Positions 25,625-34,228 are shown, counted from the first letter of the stretch. The stretch: DNA of 64,000 bases from Bin87 sp965115825 (GCA_965115825.1 OZ220464.1:2666001-2730000); one strand, 5' to 3'. Numbers and translations: made by a program. Notes: generated by a model not told the origin, from the letters alone.

Positions 25625-26318
25625 GTCAGAATCAGGATTTACCGGATTTTGGGATTTTCAGGATAAGGTTGTGGTGTGTTGCGGAGGGTGGGTTGTGGTG
25701 TTGGGGTGGGGGGTGGTGGTTGGGTTGGTGGGTTTGTTGGTGGTGGGATTGTCAGAATCAGGATTTACGGGATTTGGGGATTTACAGGATGGGGTTGTGG
25801 GTTGCGTTGCGGAGCGTGGGTTGTGGTGTTGGAGTGGGGGATGGTGGTTGGGTTGGCGGGTTTGTTGGTGGGGGATTGTCAGAATCAGGATTTACGGGAT
25901 TTGGGGATTTTCAGGATTGGGGTCTAGTTAGGGAGAAGGCGGTTGCGGAGGGTGGGTTGTGGTGTTGGAGTGGGTGGATAGTGGTTGGGTTGGTGGGTTT
26001 GTTGGTGGTGGGATTGTCTGAATCAGGATTTACGGGATTTGGGGATTTTCAGGATTGGGGTCTAGTTAGGGAGAAGGCGGTTGCGGAGGGTGGGTTGTGG
26101 TGTTGGAGTGGGGGATGGTGGTTGGGTTGCGGGTTTGGTGGTGGGGGGGTGTCAGAAGCGGGATTTACGGGATTTTGGGATTTTCGGGATGGGGTTGCGG
26201 GTTGTGGTGCGGAGCGTGGGTTGTGGTGTTGGGGTGGGGGGTGGTGGTTGGGTTGGCGGGTTTGTTGGTGGTGGTGTTGTCAGAAGCGGGATTTACTGGG
26301 CTTTGGGATTTTCAGGAT
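25625..26318 (+). repeat. tandem array of six ~130-bp units built on the 40-bp repeat
   Basis: 40-bp elements begin at 25625, 25751, 25878, 26016, 26151 and 26279 (periods 126, 127, 138, 135, 128). The inter-element DNA is also repeated: GTTGCGGAGNGTGGGTTGTG, then GGTGTTGG.GTGGG, then a GGTGGTTGGGTTGG run. Two units share TCTAGTTAGGGAGAAGGCGG. The plus strand is nearly free of C and leaves long open frames that I do not regard as genes. Multiple runs of GGG make G-quadruplexes likely. Confidence 0.9.
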
Positions 26319-26392
26319 TGAGGTGGGTTGTGCTGTGGATGTGGGGGATGGGGTGGGGGCGTGGGCGGTGGTGGGGTTGGCGTCGGGCTTAC

Positions 26393-26754
26393 TGCACGAT
26401 GAGGCGATTTCGCTACTCGGATTCCAGCGGGCAATTAGCAGGAGAAGACTGCTTCAGTGAGCGGGCAATTAGCAGGAGAAGACTGCTTCAGTGAGCGGGC
26501 AATTAGCAGGAGAAGGCTGCTTCAGTGAGCGGGCAATTAGCAGGAGAAGACTGCTTCAGTGAGCGGGCGTTTAGCGGGAGAAGGCTGCTTCAGTGAGCGG
26601 GCGTTTAGCGGGAGAAGGCTGCTTCAGTGAGCGGGCGTTTAGCAGGAGAAGACTGCTTCAGTGACGGATCGCGTAATCCGCTGCGTCGCCGGACGCTTTC
26701 CGCCATTGGCAGGTCGGATCGCGAGTAGCGAAATTGGCTATGCACGATGGGGCG
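26393..26754. repeat. direct and inverted repeats flanking the minisatellite
   Basis: TGCACGATGRGGCG occurs at 26393-26406 and 26741-26754. ATTTCGCTACTCG (26407-26419) is inverted as CGAGTAGCGAAAT (26722-26734). The minisatellite thus sits inside a ~330-bp segment bounded by a 13-bp inverted repeat and a 14-bp direct repeat, the layout of a small insertion element with target duplication or of a folded RNA. Confidence 0.7.
26426..26663 (+). repeat. 34-bp minisatellite, seven copies
   Basis: Seven head-to-tail 34-bp units starting at 26426, 26460, 26494, 26528, 26562, 26596 and 26630, of the form AGCGGGCAATTAGCAGGAG followed by AAGACTGCTTCAGTG. Variants CGTTTAGCGGG (units 5-6) and GGCTG versus GACTG are distributed as expected from duplication. 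No spacers, so not CRISPR. Each unit contains a GAAG-ACTG-CTTC mini-hairpin. Confidence 0.95.
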
Positions 26755-26755
26755 G

Positions 26756-26784
26756 TTGACTGTATCGCCGCCTGATACTAGACT
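26756..26784 (+). promoter_or_regulatory. candidate promoter of apt
   Basis: TTGACT (26756-26761), 17-nt spacer, TAGACT (26779-26784), about 66 nt upstream of the apt ATG. Confidence 0.5.
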
Positions 26785-26849
26785 AATTGCCGCTGTCGGG
26801 CTTGACGCAATCGGGCCAATTACCGCAAGCCTGACGGGGCGGCAATTTT

Positions 26850-27380
26850 ATGCCCATTGATCTTACCGAGCACATTCGGAACGTGCCTGATTTCCCCATT
26901 CACGGGGTGCAGTTCAAGGACATCACGTCGCTGCTGCTGTCGCCGGAGGCTTTCAGCGAGACCATCGCGAGTATGGTGGAGCAGGCTGGCAAGCGCGATG
27001 TGGACAGCCTGGCCGCTATTGATTCGCGCGGGTTCCTTTTCGCTGCGCCGATGGCCGACCGTATGGGGCTGCCCCTGGCGCTGGTGAGGAAAGCAGGCAA
27101 GCTGCCGGGGGAAACCATCAACTACGAATACACCCTTGAATACGGAACCGGCGCGCTGGAAATCCACGCCGGCGATATTGACGCCGGCAGCAGGGTACTG
27201 ATTATTGATGACCTGCTGGCCACCGGGGGAAGCATCCAGGCTGCGGCCAATCTGGTGAAGAACGCGGGGGGCATTCCGGTCAGCGTCGGGGTGGTGATTG
27301 AGCTGGTTGGGCTGGGGGGCCGGCAGGCTCTGGCGGAGTATGACCTGTTTTCGTTGGTAACTTTCGCCGTTGACGAGTAG
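26850..27380 (+). CDS. apt: adenine phosphoribosyltransferase
   Basis: 176 aa. It salvages adenine with PRPP to AMP in the cytoplasm. Hallmarks: IRNVPDFPIHGVQFKDITSL at the N-terminus, AAIDSRGFLFAAPMA, VRKAGKLPGETINYEYTLEYG (flexible loop), and the PRPP motif VLIIDDLLATGGS at about residues 115-127. Length is typical. The Shine-Dalgarno is weak (ACGGGGCGG). It is the first ordinary gene after the repeat island. Confidence 0.96.
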   Translation: MPIDLTEHIRNVPDFPIHGVQFKDITSLLLSPEAFSETIASMVEQAGKRDVDSLAAIDSRGFLFAAPMADRMGLPLALVRKAGKLPGETINYEYTLEYGTGALEIHAGDIDAGSRVLIIDDLLATGGSIQAAANLVKNAGGIPVSVGVVIELVGLGGRQALAEYDLFSLVTFAVDE

Positions 27381-27449
27381 CCGGGCCGGGCGGTTCGGCG
27401 GGACTTAGCTATTTATCGGACAAAAAGCGCACTCAGGAGGAATTCGGGA

Positions 27450-28322
27450 ATGGCAGATAAAGCAAAGATCGGCAACGTTGAGGCAACCGCGGTTATTGAT
27501 ATGGTTCCCCCGCCGCGGGAACCGTCGGCAATGTTCCCGGACGTCCCTGCGGACGCCTGGGCGAATTATCAGGACAGTCTGGAGGACGGCCAACTGCAAC
27601 TTTACTACGGCGTTTTCCTGCTGAAAACCGAAGAGCACGTGATACTGGTGGACACCGGGATGGGCCCCGGGCCGCATCCTGACCGGGGCAATCGGACCGG
27701 CAATCTTTATGAGGAGCTGCGCCCGCACCTGGAGTCCAACGTTGGAGTTAACAACACGAACGTCGGCCCCAGCGACTCGGTGAACTACATCATACACACG
27801 CACCTGCACGGCGACCATGTGGGCTGGAATCTGCGCTATTCGGGTGGAATGCCGGCGCCGAATTTCCGCCGGGCGCGCTACGTAATGTCGCGCGCGGACT
27901 ACGACTATTTCACGTCGGAGGAGGGACGGCGGCGTTATCCTTACATTGACCGGCAGGTGATGCCGCTGCGTCGGCTTCGGCTCCAGCAGATTCTTGAAGA
28001 GCCGGAGTACGTGATCAGCGACGAGATTTCCATTGCGCCGGCTCCGGGGCATACTCCGGGGCATCAGGTGGTGCTGATCAACTCGAACGGGCAGCGCGGC
28101 GTGGTGATGGGGGACGTGCTCCACAGCATCGCTCAGGTGTCGGAACCGGATTGGTGCGCGGGAGTTGACACGGACAAGGCGCAGTCGGCGGCTTCGCGGG
28201 CGCGCCTGCTTGACGCGGCTGAGGAAGGAGACTGGACGATCTGCGCCGGGCACTTTCCGCCGGGCAAGCAGATTGGCAAAATCGCCCGCGTTGACGGCAA
28301 GCGGGTCTGGCAACCGCTGTGA
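27450..28322 (+). CDS. metallo-beta-lactamase fold hydrolase
   Basis: 290 aa, AGGAGG 11 nt before ATG. The zinc motif HTHLHGDHVGW gives His118, His120, Asp122, His123; later ligands are APGHTPGHQVV and the final CAGHFPP. VILVDTGMG and VVMGDVLHSIAQ are typical of the N-acyl-homoserine-lactonase/glyoxalase II-like branch. Substrate unknown. Its stop overlaps the next gene's GTG start (GTGA), indicating translational coupling. Confidence 0.9.
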   Translation: MADKAKIGNVEATAVIDMVPPPREPSAMFPDVPADAWANYQDSLEDGQLQLYYGVFLLKTEEHVILVDTGMGPGPHPDRGNRTGNLYEELRPHLESNVGVNNTNVGPSDSVNYIIHTHLHGDHVGWNLRYSGGMPAPNFRRARYVMSRADYDYFTSEEGRRRYPYIDRQVMPLRRLRLQQILEEPEYVISDEISIAPAPGHTPGHQVVLINSNGQRGVVMGDVLHSIAQVSEPDWCAGVDTDKAQSAASRARLLDAAEEGDWTICAGHFPPGKQIGKIARVDGKRVWQPL

Positions 28323-29041
28323 CGCGGCTGCGCAACCTGCTGGAGCGTATCAGCGCCGGAGCGGGCCCGTCGCTGGGTTTCGGAGCGGCGCAGTCGGGTC
28401 GCCTGCCGGGGATGGCGCTGATTGCCCGTTGCTCGGGCGATCTGGATGCGGCGTTGCGGGCTGCGGGCGATGCCGCCGACGCCGTTGTCATAGCCGCGCC
28501 CGGCGGTCCGCCGGACGGCCTGCCCGACCTGGGCGGGCGAGTTTGGGGAGCCGGGGGAGCGCCGCTTACGCCGGAGAGCGCGACGCTGTGGAGGGACGCG
28601 GGCGCCGACTTTATGGTGTCGCCTCTCGCGGGGGCGCTGGTGGATGCGGTGAATCCGGCGCAGCCGGGCATGACGCACGGTATGAGAATACCCGACGACC
28701 CGGACGATGCCGTCTGGCGAGTCCTGGCGGCCGCGCCGGTGGACTTTCTGGTTCTGGACAAGTCGGGCATGAAGGGGCCGTGGACTTTTGCGGATTTGGC
28801 GCAGGTGTCGGAGGCTGTGAGCCGCACCGACAAGTTTCAGTTGGTGCGGCTGGGCGTTCGGCCCTCCGTGAACGAGTTGGTTGCTTTGCGTCAGGCGGGC
28901 GCGGCGGCGGTGGTCGTCGAGGCTAACGATTTAGGAGTGGACGGAGTGGCGGCTCTCAAAGGCGAGCTGATGGAGCTTCCGCGGGTTCAGCCAATTGGCC
29001 GGCGTCGGGCGCAGCCCAACCTGGAGAGTTCGATAGCGTGA
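28319..29041 (+). CDS. hypothetical protein, possibly TIM-barrel-like, 240 aa
   Basis: Start GTG 28319, overlapping the preceding stop by 4 nt. Not recognised. Alternating short hydrophobic strands and Ala-rich helices (MALIARCSGDLDAALRAAGD, AVVIAAPGG, DAGADFMVSPL, PVDFLVLDKSG, QLVRLGVRPSVNELVALRQA, AAVVVEAND) suggest a (beta/alpha)8-like fold, but no catalytic motif stands out. It is coupled at both ends to its neighbours, so it is probably translated and functional. Confidence 0.7.
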   Translation: MTRLRNLLERISAGAGPSLGFGAAQSGRLPGMALIARCSGDLDAALRAAGDAADAVVIAAPGGPPDGLPDLGGRVWGAGGAPLTPESATLWRDAGADFMVSPLAGALVDAVNPAQPGMTHGMRIPDDPDDAVWRVLAAAPVDFLVLDKSGMKGPWTFADLAQVSEAVSRTDKFQLVRLGVRPSVNELVALRQAGAAAVVVEANDLGVDGVAALKGELMELPRVQPIGRRRAQPNLESSIA

Positions 29042-29751
29042 TTATTCAGAGCCTTGACTTACTGCGCGACAATCCGGTTGCCTTCTTTCTGGTAATTGGG
29101 CTCGGAGTGGCGGGGCTGATTGCCGGCTTCACGGTGCATGAGTTCAGCCACGCCCTGGCCTCTTACGCGCAAGGGGATGACACGGCCCGGCGGATGGGTC
29201 GTCTCACGTTCAATCCGCTGAAGCACATTGACCTGCTGGGCTTCGGGTTGCTGGTGGTAGTGGGTTTCGGATGGGCCAAGCCGGTGCAGGTTGACCCGCT
29301 CAACTTGCGAAACGGGCGGCTGGGGATGTCTGTGGTCGCTTTGGCCGGGCCGCTGTCGAACTTCGCGCTGGCTTTTGCGCTGGGCTTGGCGTTCCGATTT
29401 GGCTTGGCGCCGATTGTAGCCGATCCGGGATCGATTTCCGGCATTGTTGATGTTCTGGGGTTTGCGATCTTCCTGGTGATTTTCTTCAACCTAATCCTGG
29501 GCATTTTCAATCTGATACCTTTGCCGCCGCTGGACGGGAGCAAAGTTATCGGGGGACTGCTGCCCACGGCGCTGTACGAGCCTTATCTGCAATTTGAGCG
29601 ATACGGCTGGATACCGCTGATTGCCCTTATCGGCGTTAACCTCTTGCTGGACTACGCCTTCCACATCAACATTTTGGGGAAGCTGCTGCTGCAACCGGCG
29701 TTTTTCCTGTTCCGGCTCGCGACCGGGATCGGCTGGACTGCTCTGCCTTGA
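29038..29751 (+). CDS. site-2 protease family (M50) membrane protein
   Basis: 237 aa from GTG 29038, overlapping the previous stop (GTGA). Zinc metalloprotease motif HEFSH (His34-Glu35...His38) inside the first membrane helices; the third ligand motif is NLIPLPPLDG at about residue 160. About six hydrophobic segments. This short form without PDZ domain is common in bacteria as 'site-2 protease family/YwhC-like' and its substrate is generally unknown. Confidence 0.92.
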   Translation: MIIQSLDLLRDNPVAFFLVIGLGVAGLIAGFTVHEFSHALASYAQGDDTARRMGRLTFNPLKHIDLLGFGLLVVVGFGWAKPVQVDPLNLRNGRLGMSVVALAGPLSNFALAFALGLAFRFGLAPIVADPGSISGIVDVLGFAIFLVIFFNLILGIFNLIPLPPLDGSKVIGGLLPTALYEPYLQFERYGWIPLIALIGVNLLLDYAFHINILGKLLLQPAFFLFRLATGIGWTALP

Positions 29752-29776
29752 ACCGTTTTTCCCTGGCGGCAGAGGG

Positions 29777-30373
29777 CTAGGGTCGGAGGGGTATCGGCCG
29801 GTTGGCCTGGTTATGGGCGATCTGTTCCGTGTCCCACAGCTTGGCGAAGTTGTAGGCTCGGGGGCAGTGGCCGTAGGATTCTTCCACGTTGATGATGATG
29901 CCCTGCAAGTGGGTGGAGTTATCGTCGGTCCAGTACAGGGACAGCTCAACTTTCTGCCTTTCCAGCTCTTCCCGGTCGACGATGGTTACGGAGCCGTTGA
30001 CGCGCACGGTGTCGTTCACCCCAGGTATCATGAACAGGAGGCCGACGTGGGGGTTGGCGTCCATGTTCCGATAGGACTGGAACAGGCGGTTGCCGGCGAC
30101 ATCGGGCAGAAGCAGGCGAGCGCTGTCGATGACCTTGACGAAGCCGGGCTTGCCGCCTTTGGGGGATGCGTCGCAGTTGCCGCCCGGGTCGGAGGAGGCC
30201 ATGACGACGAAGGGGGAGGCGGCGATGAATTTCTGCACAAAGTCGGACATCTCGCTCTTTACTTTTACTTTAGCGCGGGGGCTCATGTCGCCGAACTGCT
30301 CGTTGAACCGGCTGGGCTGCTGTGCGATGGCGATGAGGTCGTCCGCCGTAGCGGGAGCGGTTGCGGTAGTCAT
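29777..30373 (-). CDS. pyridoxamine 5'-phosphate oxidase-like FMN protein
   Basis: 198 aa from ATG 30373, with GGAGG 9 nt upstream. Split-barrel flavoprotein: FIAASPFVVMASSDPGGNCDASPKGGKPGF, then LLLPDVAGNRLFQSYRNMDANPHVGLLFMIPG and VNGSVTIV. The ASPKG...D..GNR..QSYRN pattern fits the MSMEG_1061/DR2398-type PPOX subgroup. It probably binds FMN, perhaps reducing small substrates; not pyridoxine biosynthesis. Convergent with the site-2 protease gene. Confidence 0.88.
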   Translation of the reverse strand: MTTATAPATADDLIAIAQQPSRFNEQFGDMSPRAKVKVKSEMSDFVQKFIAASPFVVMASSDPGGNCDASPKGGKPGFVKVIDSARLLLPDVAGNRLFQSYRNMDANPHVGLLFMIPGVNDTVRVNGSVTIVDREELERQKVELSLYWTDDNSTHLQGIIINVEESYGHCPRAYNFAKLWDTEQIAHNQANRPIPLRP

Positions 30374-30489
30374 GTCCTTGAAACCTCCGGGGAAATCCGA
30401 CGATTGTCGGGGGACGTTGTGAAAGGGACGGCAGAGTGTCATCACGGCGAGGGTTCCGCGATGGGAACAAAGCTGATATGTGGGGCAAG

Positions 30490-30576
30490 TGGTGCCGAAG
30501 GTCAGACTCGAACTGACACGGGATATTATCCCACCGGTTTTTGAGACCGGCGCGTCTACCATTCCGCCACTTCGGC
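30490..30576 (-). tRNA. tRNA-Leu (anticodon CAA)
   Basis: 87 nt including an encoded CCA. Acceptor GCCGAAG/CTTCGGC, D-arm with GGAATGGTAGAC, anticodon stem CCGGT/ACCGG enclosing CTCAAAA (anticodon CAA), long class II variable arm GGGATAATATCCC, T-arm GTTCGAGTC. A TATACT box lies just upstream at 30593-30588. Confidence 0.96.
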
Positions 30577-30654
30577 TCTCCGTAGATAGTATAGCACGAT
30601 AACCCAAGCGATTTCGCAACTCTGAATTCCGGGGATACCAGTTCGCCGGGGGTA

Positions 30655-30683
30655 TTGACGTTGTTGCCCGGAAGTCTTATAAG
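30655..30683 (+). promoter_or_regulatory. promoter of the Fn3-repeat surface protein gene
   Basis: TTGACG (30655-30660), 17-nt spacer, TATAAG (30678-30683); 5/6 matches in each hexamer. It predicts a ~77-nt leader. Confidence 0.7.
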
Positions 30684-30697
30684 GTAGCTTGGCGCTG

Positions 30698-30737
30698 CCG
30701 GCAGGTAGTAGCCGGTACCGGCAGGTAGTAGCCGGTA
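30698..30737 (+). repeat. perfect 20-bp tandem duplication in the mRNA leader
   Basis: CCGGCAGGTAGTAGCCGGTA occurs twice back-to-back between promoter and start codon. Each unit contains an internal CCGG...CCGG pair able to form a small hairpin. Confidence 0.85.
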
Positions 30738-30766
30738 AATGGCGCGCAGACGCTCAGGAGAGAACA

Positions 30767-33418
30767 ATGCACGGAATAACACCCGGCTTCTCATTGCAGA
30801 GAGGCGTAGCTCTGAAATGGCTTTTGATGGCTGCGATAGCCATGGTGGCCATAGCGACCATGGTTGTAGCCGCCACTGCGCAGGCCCAGAGTTCCAACGC
30901 GCCGAACCCACCCACGGGGCTGATGGCGGAAATAGTGACCGCCAATTCGATACGGATCGCCTGGCAACCCCCGGCGTCAAATAATTGTCAGGTCAGTCAG
31001 TACAACGTCCTGGTTGAAGCCAAACTGTCCAACGATTACATCGTTGACGACTACGTTCCCGGCAGTCAGCATCAGTACCTGATTGACAACCTGGATCCGG
31101 CAACCCCGCACGAAATTCGCGTGTATGCCCACTCGGAAGACGACGGCTGCAGCGACGGCAGCACTCCGGCCCTGCTGGAGGTTGTGACGAAGGCGGGGCA
31201 GGCGCCGGCGGTATCCCGCACCTCGACTCCGGGGGAACCCGTTGCCCCGAAGCCGCTGAACGTGCCCAGCCAGCCGCAGAACGTCGGGTATGAAATCGGC
31301 CACAACCAACTGACGGTGACCTGGGAGCAGAGCACGGTCAGCGGCAGTTGCGGACTGGTGGAGTACATCGCGCTGATAGTCGAGTGGGACGGGGACCCGA
31401 ATAAAGCGGTGGACCAGAGCAGCTATCGGGAACAGAAGATCGCGGCCAACGCATCGCCGGCTGCGGTGTTCGAGAACCTGAAGCCGGAGACGGCGTATTA
31501 CACCTACCTGGCAGCCAGGGGTGACGGAGCCTGCGACGGAAACGGATACAGCCCGAAAGTGGAACACTACTTCACCACGAAGCCGGTTCCCACGCAGGCG
31601 CCGACGCAGGCGCCCACTGCGGAACCTACGCCCGACGACGGCATCGAGGAAGCGACCAGGACTCCGGAGGATCAAACGCCAATGCCGCAAGTGGAGAGTC
31701 CTACCAGCACGCCGACGGTGCCGGGCCCGGTAGGAAATCTGGCGGCAAAGCAAACCGGGTGGATATCGGCAGCCGAAAGCGGAAGCGACAGAGGCTACAA
31801 GCGGGCAGTCATCTACGTAACCTGGGATACGCCGGAAGATGACGGAGGCAGCCCCATCATCGGCTACGACATGGAGATTATGCGCGGCGGAAACGGCAAT
31901 ACCATCGGCCCCCTGACCCAGCTGGTCAACTACAAGTTCGGCTCAGCAAACGGGGTCTGGAAGAACGATAGGGAAGCCGATTGGACGGACTTGACCCATA
32001 CGACGGGCCGGCCTGGCGGTACTATTGTATTAGGCCGGGAGGGCCAGTGGCTGGAGTACCGGATAGGGGCGGCCAACGAGCTAGGGGCCGGGGAAATAAA
32101 AAAGGTTCAAATCCAGGTTGAAGAGCATACCGTGCCGGGCCCGGTAGGAAACCTGGCGGCAAAGCAAACCGGGTGGCTATCGGCAGCCGAAAGCGGAAGC
32201 GACAGAGGCTACAAACAGGCGGTGATCTACGTAACCTGGGATACGCCGGAAGATGACGGGGGCAGACCCATCATCGGGTACGACGTGGAGATTATGCGCG
32301 GCGGAAACGGCGATGCCATCGGCCCCCTGACCCAGCTGGTCAACCTCAAGTTCGGCTCGGCAAACGGGGTCTGGAAGAACGATAGGGAAGCCGATTGGAC
32401 GGACTTGACCCATACGACGGGCCGGCCTGGCGGCACTATTGTATTAGGCCGGGAAGGCCAGTGGCTGGAGTACCGGATAGGGGCGGCCAACACGCTAGGG
32501 GCCGGCGAAATAACCAAGGTTCAAATCCAGGTTGAAGAGCATACCACGCCGGGCCCGGTAGGAAACCTGGCGGCAAAGCAAACCGGGTGGATACCGGCAG
32601 CGGAAAGCGGCGCAGGCTATGACCAGGCGGTCATCTCCGTAACCTGGGAGCCGCCGGCGGATGACGGGGGCAGACCCATCATCGGCTACGACATGGAGAT
32701 TATGCGCGGCGGAAACGGCAACGCCATCGGCGCCCTGACCCAGGTGAGCAACTACAAGGTCGGCTCAGACAACGGGGTCTGGAAGAACCCTGAGGAAACC
32801 GATATGACGGACTTGACCCATACGACCGGCCGGCCTGGCGGTACTATTGTATTAGGCCGGGACGGCCAGTGGCTGGAGTACCGGATAGGGGCGGCCAACA
32901 CGCTAGGAGCCGGCGAAATAACCAAGGTTCAAGTTCAGGTTGACCAGGAAGTCAGGGACGTCATCTTCGTAGAAGTCGTCAAAGACGGTACGGTGTACGG
33001 CAACTCCAAAGGCCTGCAGAGTACTTTCAACGTTACCGAGGGCGATTCCGGAATCACGACGGTTCCCATCCAGGTAAGGCTGACCGGCAGGCCCAGCGCA
33101 GAGGTGAACGTGCGGTTCATGTTCCACAAGCCCAACGACACTGAAGTGCAGGGACGGTGGCAAGCGCGCGCCAACCGGGCCTTCCACTACATGCACCTGA
33201 CCCTGACCTGGGCGGCCAACGCCAGCGGCGCCGATCTTAGCAAGACGCTCAACCTCAAGATTGTGGGGGACACCAAAGACGAGGACGACGAAGTCGTCAG
33301 ATTGAGGGTACAGGAAATCGTAGGGACCGATATCTCTTCCGACGACAGAGTAAGGATTTCCCGCAACGGCAAAAAGCATGGCATCCAGGTCGTTATCGTG
33401 GACGACGACGGGGAATGA
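30767..33418 (+). CDS. secreted Fn3 surface protein with three near-identical modules (883 aa)
   Basis: Start ATG 30767, preceded by AGGAGAG. Signal peptide ALKWLLMAAIAMVAIATMVV with likely cleavage after AQA. Two Fn3 domains (about 45-140 and 160-275), a Thr/Pro-rich linker (about 278-315), then three ~138-residue modules beginning VPGPVGNLAAKQTGW with 'DDGGSPIIGYD', WKN and GRPGGTIVLGREGQWLEYRIGAAN. After these a Calx-beta-like domain (NVTEGDSGITTVPIQVRLTG ... VDDDGE) ends the protein. The module resembles the second Fn3-like module of 518-3937. Probably cell-surface or matrix; no anchor seen. Confidence 0.85.
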   Translation: MHGITPGFSLQRGVALKWLLMAAIAMVAIATMVVAATAQAQSSNAPNPPTGLMAEIVTANSIRIAWQPPASNNCQVSQYNVLVEAKLSNDYIVDDYVPGSQHQYLIDNLDPATPHEIRVYAHSEDDGCSDGSTPALLEVVTKAGQAPAVSRTSTPGEPVAPKPLNVPSQPQNVGYEIGHNQLTVTWEQSTVSGSCGLVEYIALIVEWDGDPNKAVDQSSYREQKIAANASPAAVFENLKPETAYYTYLAARGDGACDGNGYSPKVEHYFTTKPVPTQAPTQAPTAEPTPDDGIEEATRTPEDQTPMPQVESPTSTPTVPGPVGNLAAKQTGWISAAESGSDRGYKRAVIYVTWDTPEDDGGSPIIGYDMEIMRGGNGNTIGPLTQLVNYKFGSANGVWKNDREADWTDLTHTTGRPGGTIVLGREGQWLEYRIGAANELGAGEIKKVQIQVEEHTVPGPVGNLAAKQTGWLSAAESGSDRGYKQAVIYVTWDTPEDDGGRPIIGYDVEIMRGGNGDAIGPLTQLVNLKFGSANGVWKNDREADWTDLTHTTGRPGGTIVLGREGQWLEYRIGAANTLGAGEITKVQIQVEEHTTPGPVGNLAAKQTGWIPAAESGAGYDQAVISVTWEPPADDGGRPIIGYDMEIMRGGNGNAIGALTQVSNYKVGSDNGVWKNPEETDMTDLTHTTGRPGGTIVLGRDGQWLEYRIGAANTLGAGEITKVQVQVDQEVRDVIFVEVVKDGTVYGNSKGLQSTFNVTEGDSGITTVPIQVRLTGRPSAEVNVRFMFHKPNDTEVQGRWQARANRAFHYMHLTLTWAANASGADLSKTLNLKIVGDTKDEDDEVVRLRVQEIVGTDISSDDRVRISRNGKKHGIQVVIVDDDGE
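31718..32947 (+). repeat. three tandem ~414-bp coding repeats
   Basis: Units start at 31718, 32132 and 32546 (period 414 bp, 138 codons), with very few differences between units 1 and 2. Unit 3 lacks a few codons (SGAGYDQA replaces SGSDRGYKQA) and has more changes. Recent in-frame amplification that could change copy number by recombination. Confidence 0.92.
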
Positions 33419-33449
33419 TGCCCTAGCGAGAGGCGGAGGCCTCCCAACG

Positions 33450-33479
33450 ACGGGAGCCGACCTGAAAGTCGGCTCCCGT
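33450..33479 (+). terminator. terminator of the Fn3-repeat protein gene
   Basis: ACGGGAGCCGAC (33450-33461) pairs with GTCGGCTCCCGT (33468-33479), loop CTGAAA, followed by TGTATTTC. Confidence 0.7.
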
Positions 33480-33772
33480 TGTATTTCAACCGCAGGCATC
33501 GCTGTTTTATTGGAGTACGCTATGTTTCCGGAGTGGTTGGGAGCGGCGACTGTACTCCCGCACTTCCGCGCGTATTGCCGCCGCAGTTACGAGAAGCGCG
33601 GAGTTCGGCAAGCTGCGGGGGTTCTATTGCAGCGAGTACGGCAACTCGGAAGGAGAAACGGCCCAGATAACGCGCTTGCGTTGATGCGCCGATGCGTTGT
33701 AGCATTATGCGAACTCCCACAACTATCGTCATTCGCAGGCCGAGGGGGAATCCAGCGCACAGGCGGCAGAGC
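33480..33772 (+). other. upstream region of yqeY
   Basis: No gene recognised. TTGCGT and TAGCAT boxes about 18 nt apart near 33677-33706 could be the promoter of the yqeY-purQ-EamA-purL group. Frames here have no recognisable product. Confidence 0.35.
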
Positions 33773-34228
33773 ATGGCAAGCATCAAAGAACGATTGGACG
33801 AGGACATCCGCAGCGCCATGCGCGCCCGCAATCGGGAACGTCTGGACACCCTGCGCTTTCTCAAGAGCCAGATTCAGCTGGTGGAAAAGAACAACCTTAA
33901 GGAACTGGACGACGGCGGCGTAACCGACGTAATCGCCAAGCAGGCGAAAGACCGCCGGGAGAGTATCGCAATGTTCGGGCAGGGCGGACGCGACGACCTG
34001 GTGTCTAAAGAGCAGGCCGCGCTGGCCATTCTGCAAGAGTATATGCCCGAGCAGATGGACGAGGAGGCGATTGAGAGGCTGGCCCGCGAGGTCATTGAGG
34101 AGGTGGGCGCGGCCGGGCCGGGCGACCGGGGCAAGGTGATGGGACGCATTATGCCGCAGGTGCGGGGCAAAGCCGACGGCAGCCAGGTGAACGCCGTTGT
34201 CTCCAGTCTGCTTGAAGCTCTGGGCTGA
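33773..34228 (+). CDS. yqeY: GatB/YqeY domain protein
   Basis: 151 aa from ATG 33773 (MASIKERLDEDIRSAMRARN). All-helical YqeY domain related to the tRNA-binding tail of GatB: LDTLRFLKSQIQLVEKN, AIAKQAKDRRESI-like stretch, EQAALAILQEYMPEQM, and VMGRIMPQVRGKADGSQVNAVVSSLL. The KGKADG-like loop and length are typical. Role in tRNA-dependent amidation is suggested for the family, not shown. First gene of a tight purine cluster. Confidence 0.92.
   Translation: MASIKERLDEDIRSAMRARNRERLDTLRFLKSQIQLVEKNNLKELDDGGVTDVIAKQAKDRRESIAMFGQGGRDDLVSKEQAALAILQEYMPEQMDEEAIERLAREVIEEVGAAGPGDRGKVMGRIMPQVRGKADGSQVNAVVSSLLEALG

Noticed and set aside
25602..26494. Long plus-strand open frames across the 130-bp array (e.g. 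a Gly/Trp/Val-rich 263-residue product)
   Set aside because: The frames are open because the plus strand is almost without C and the units lack in-frame stops; several frames are open at once, there is no ribosome site, and the product is simply translated repeat DNA.
26426..26663. Seven 34-bp repeats as a CRISPR array
   Set aside because: The repeats are head-to-tail with no spacers, and no cas genes are present. It is a minisatellite.
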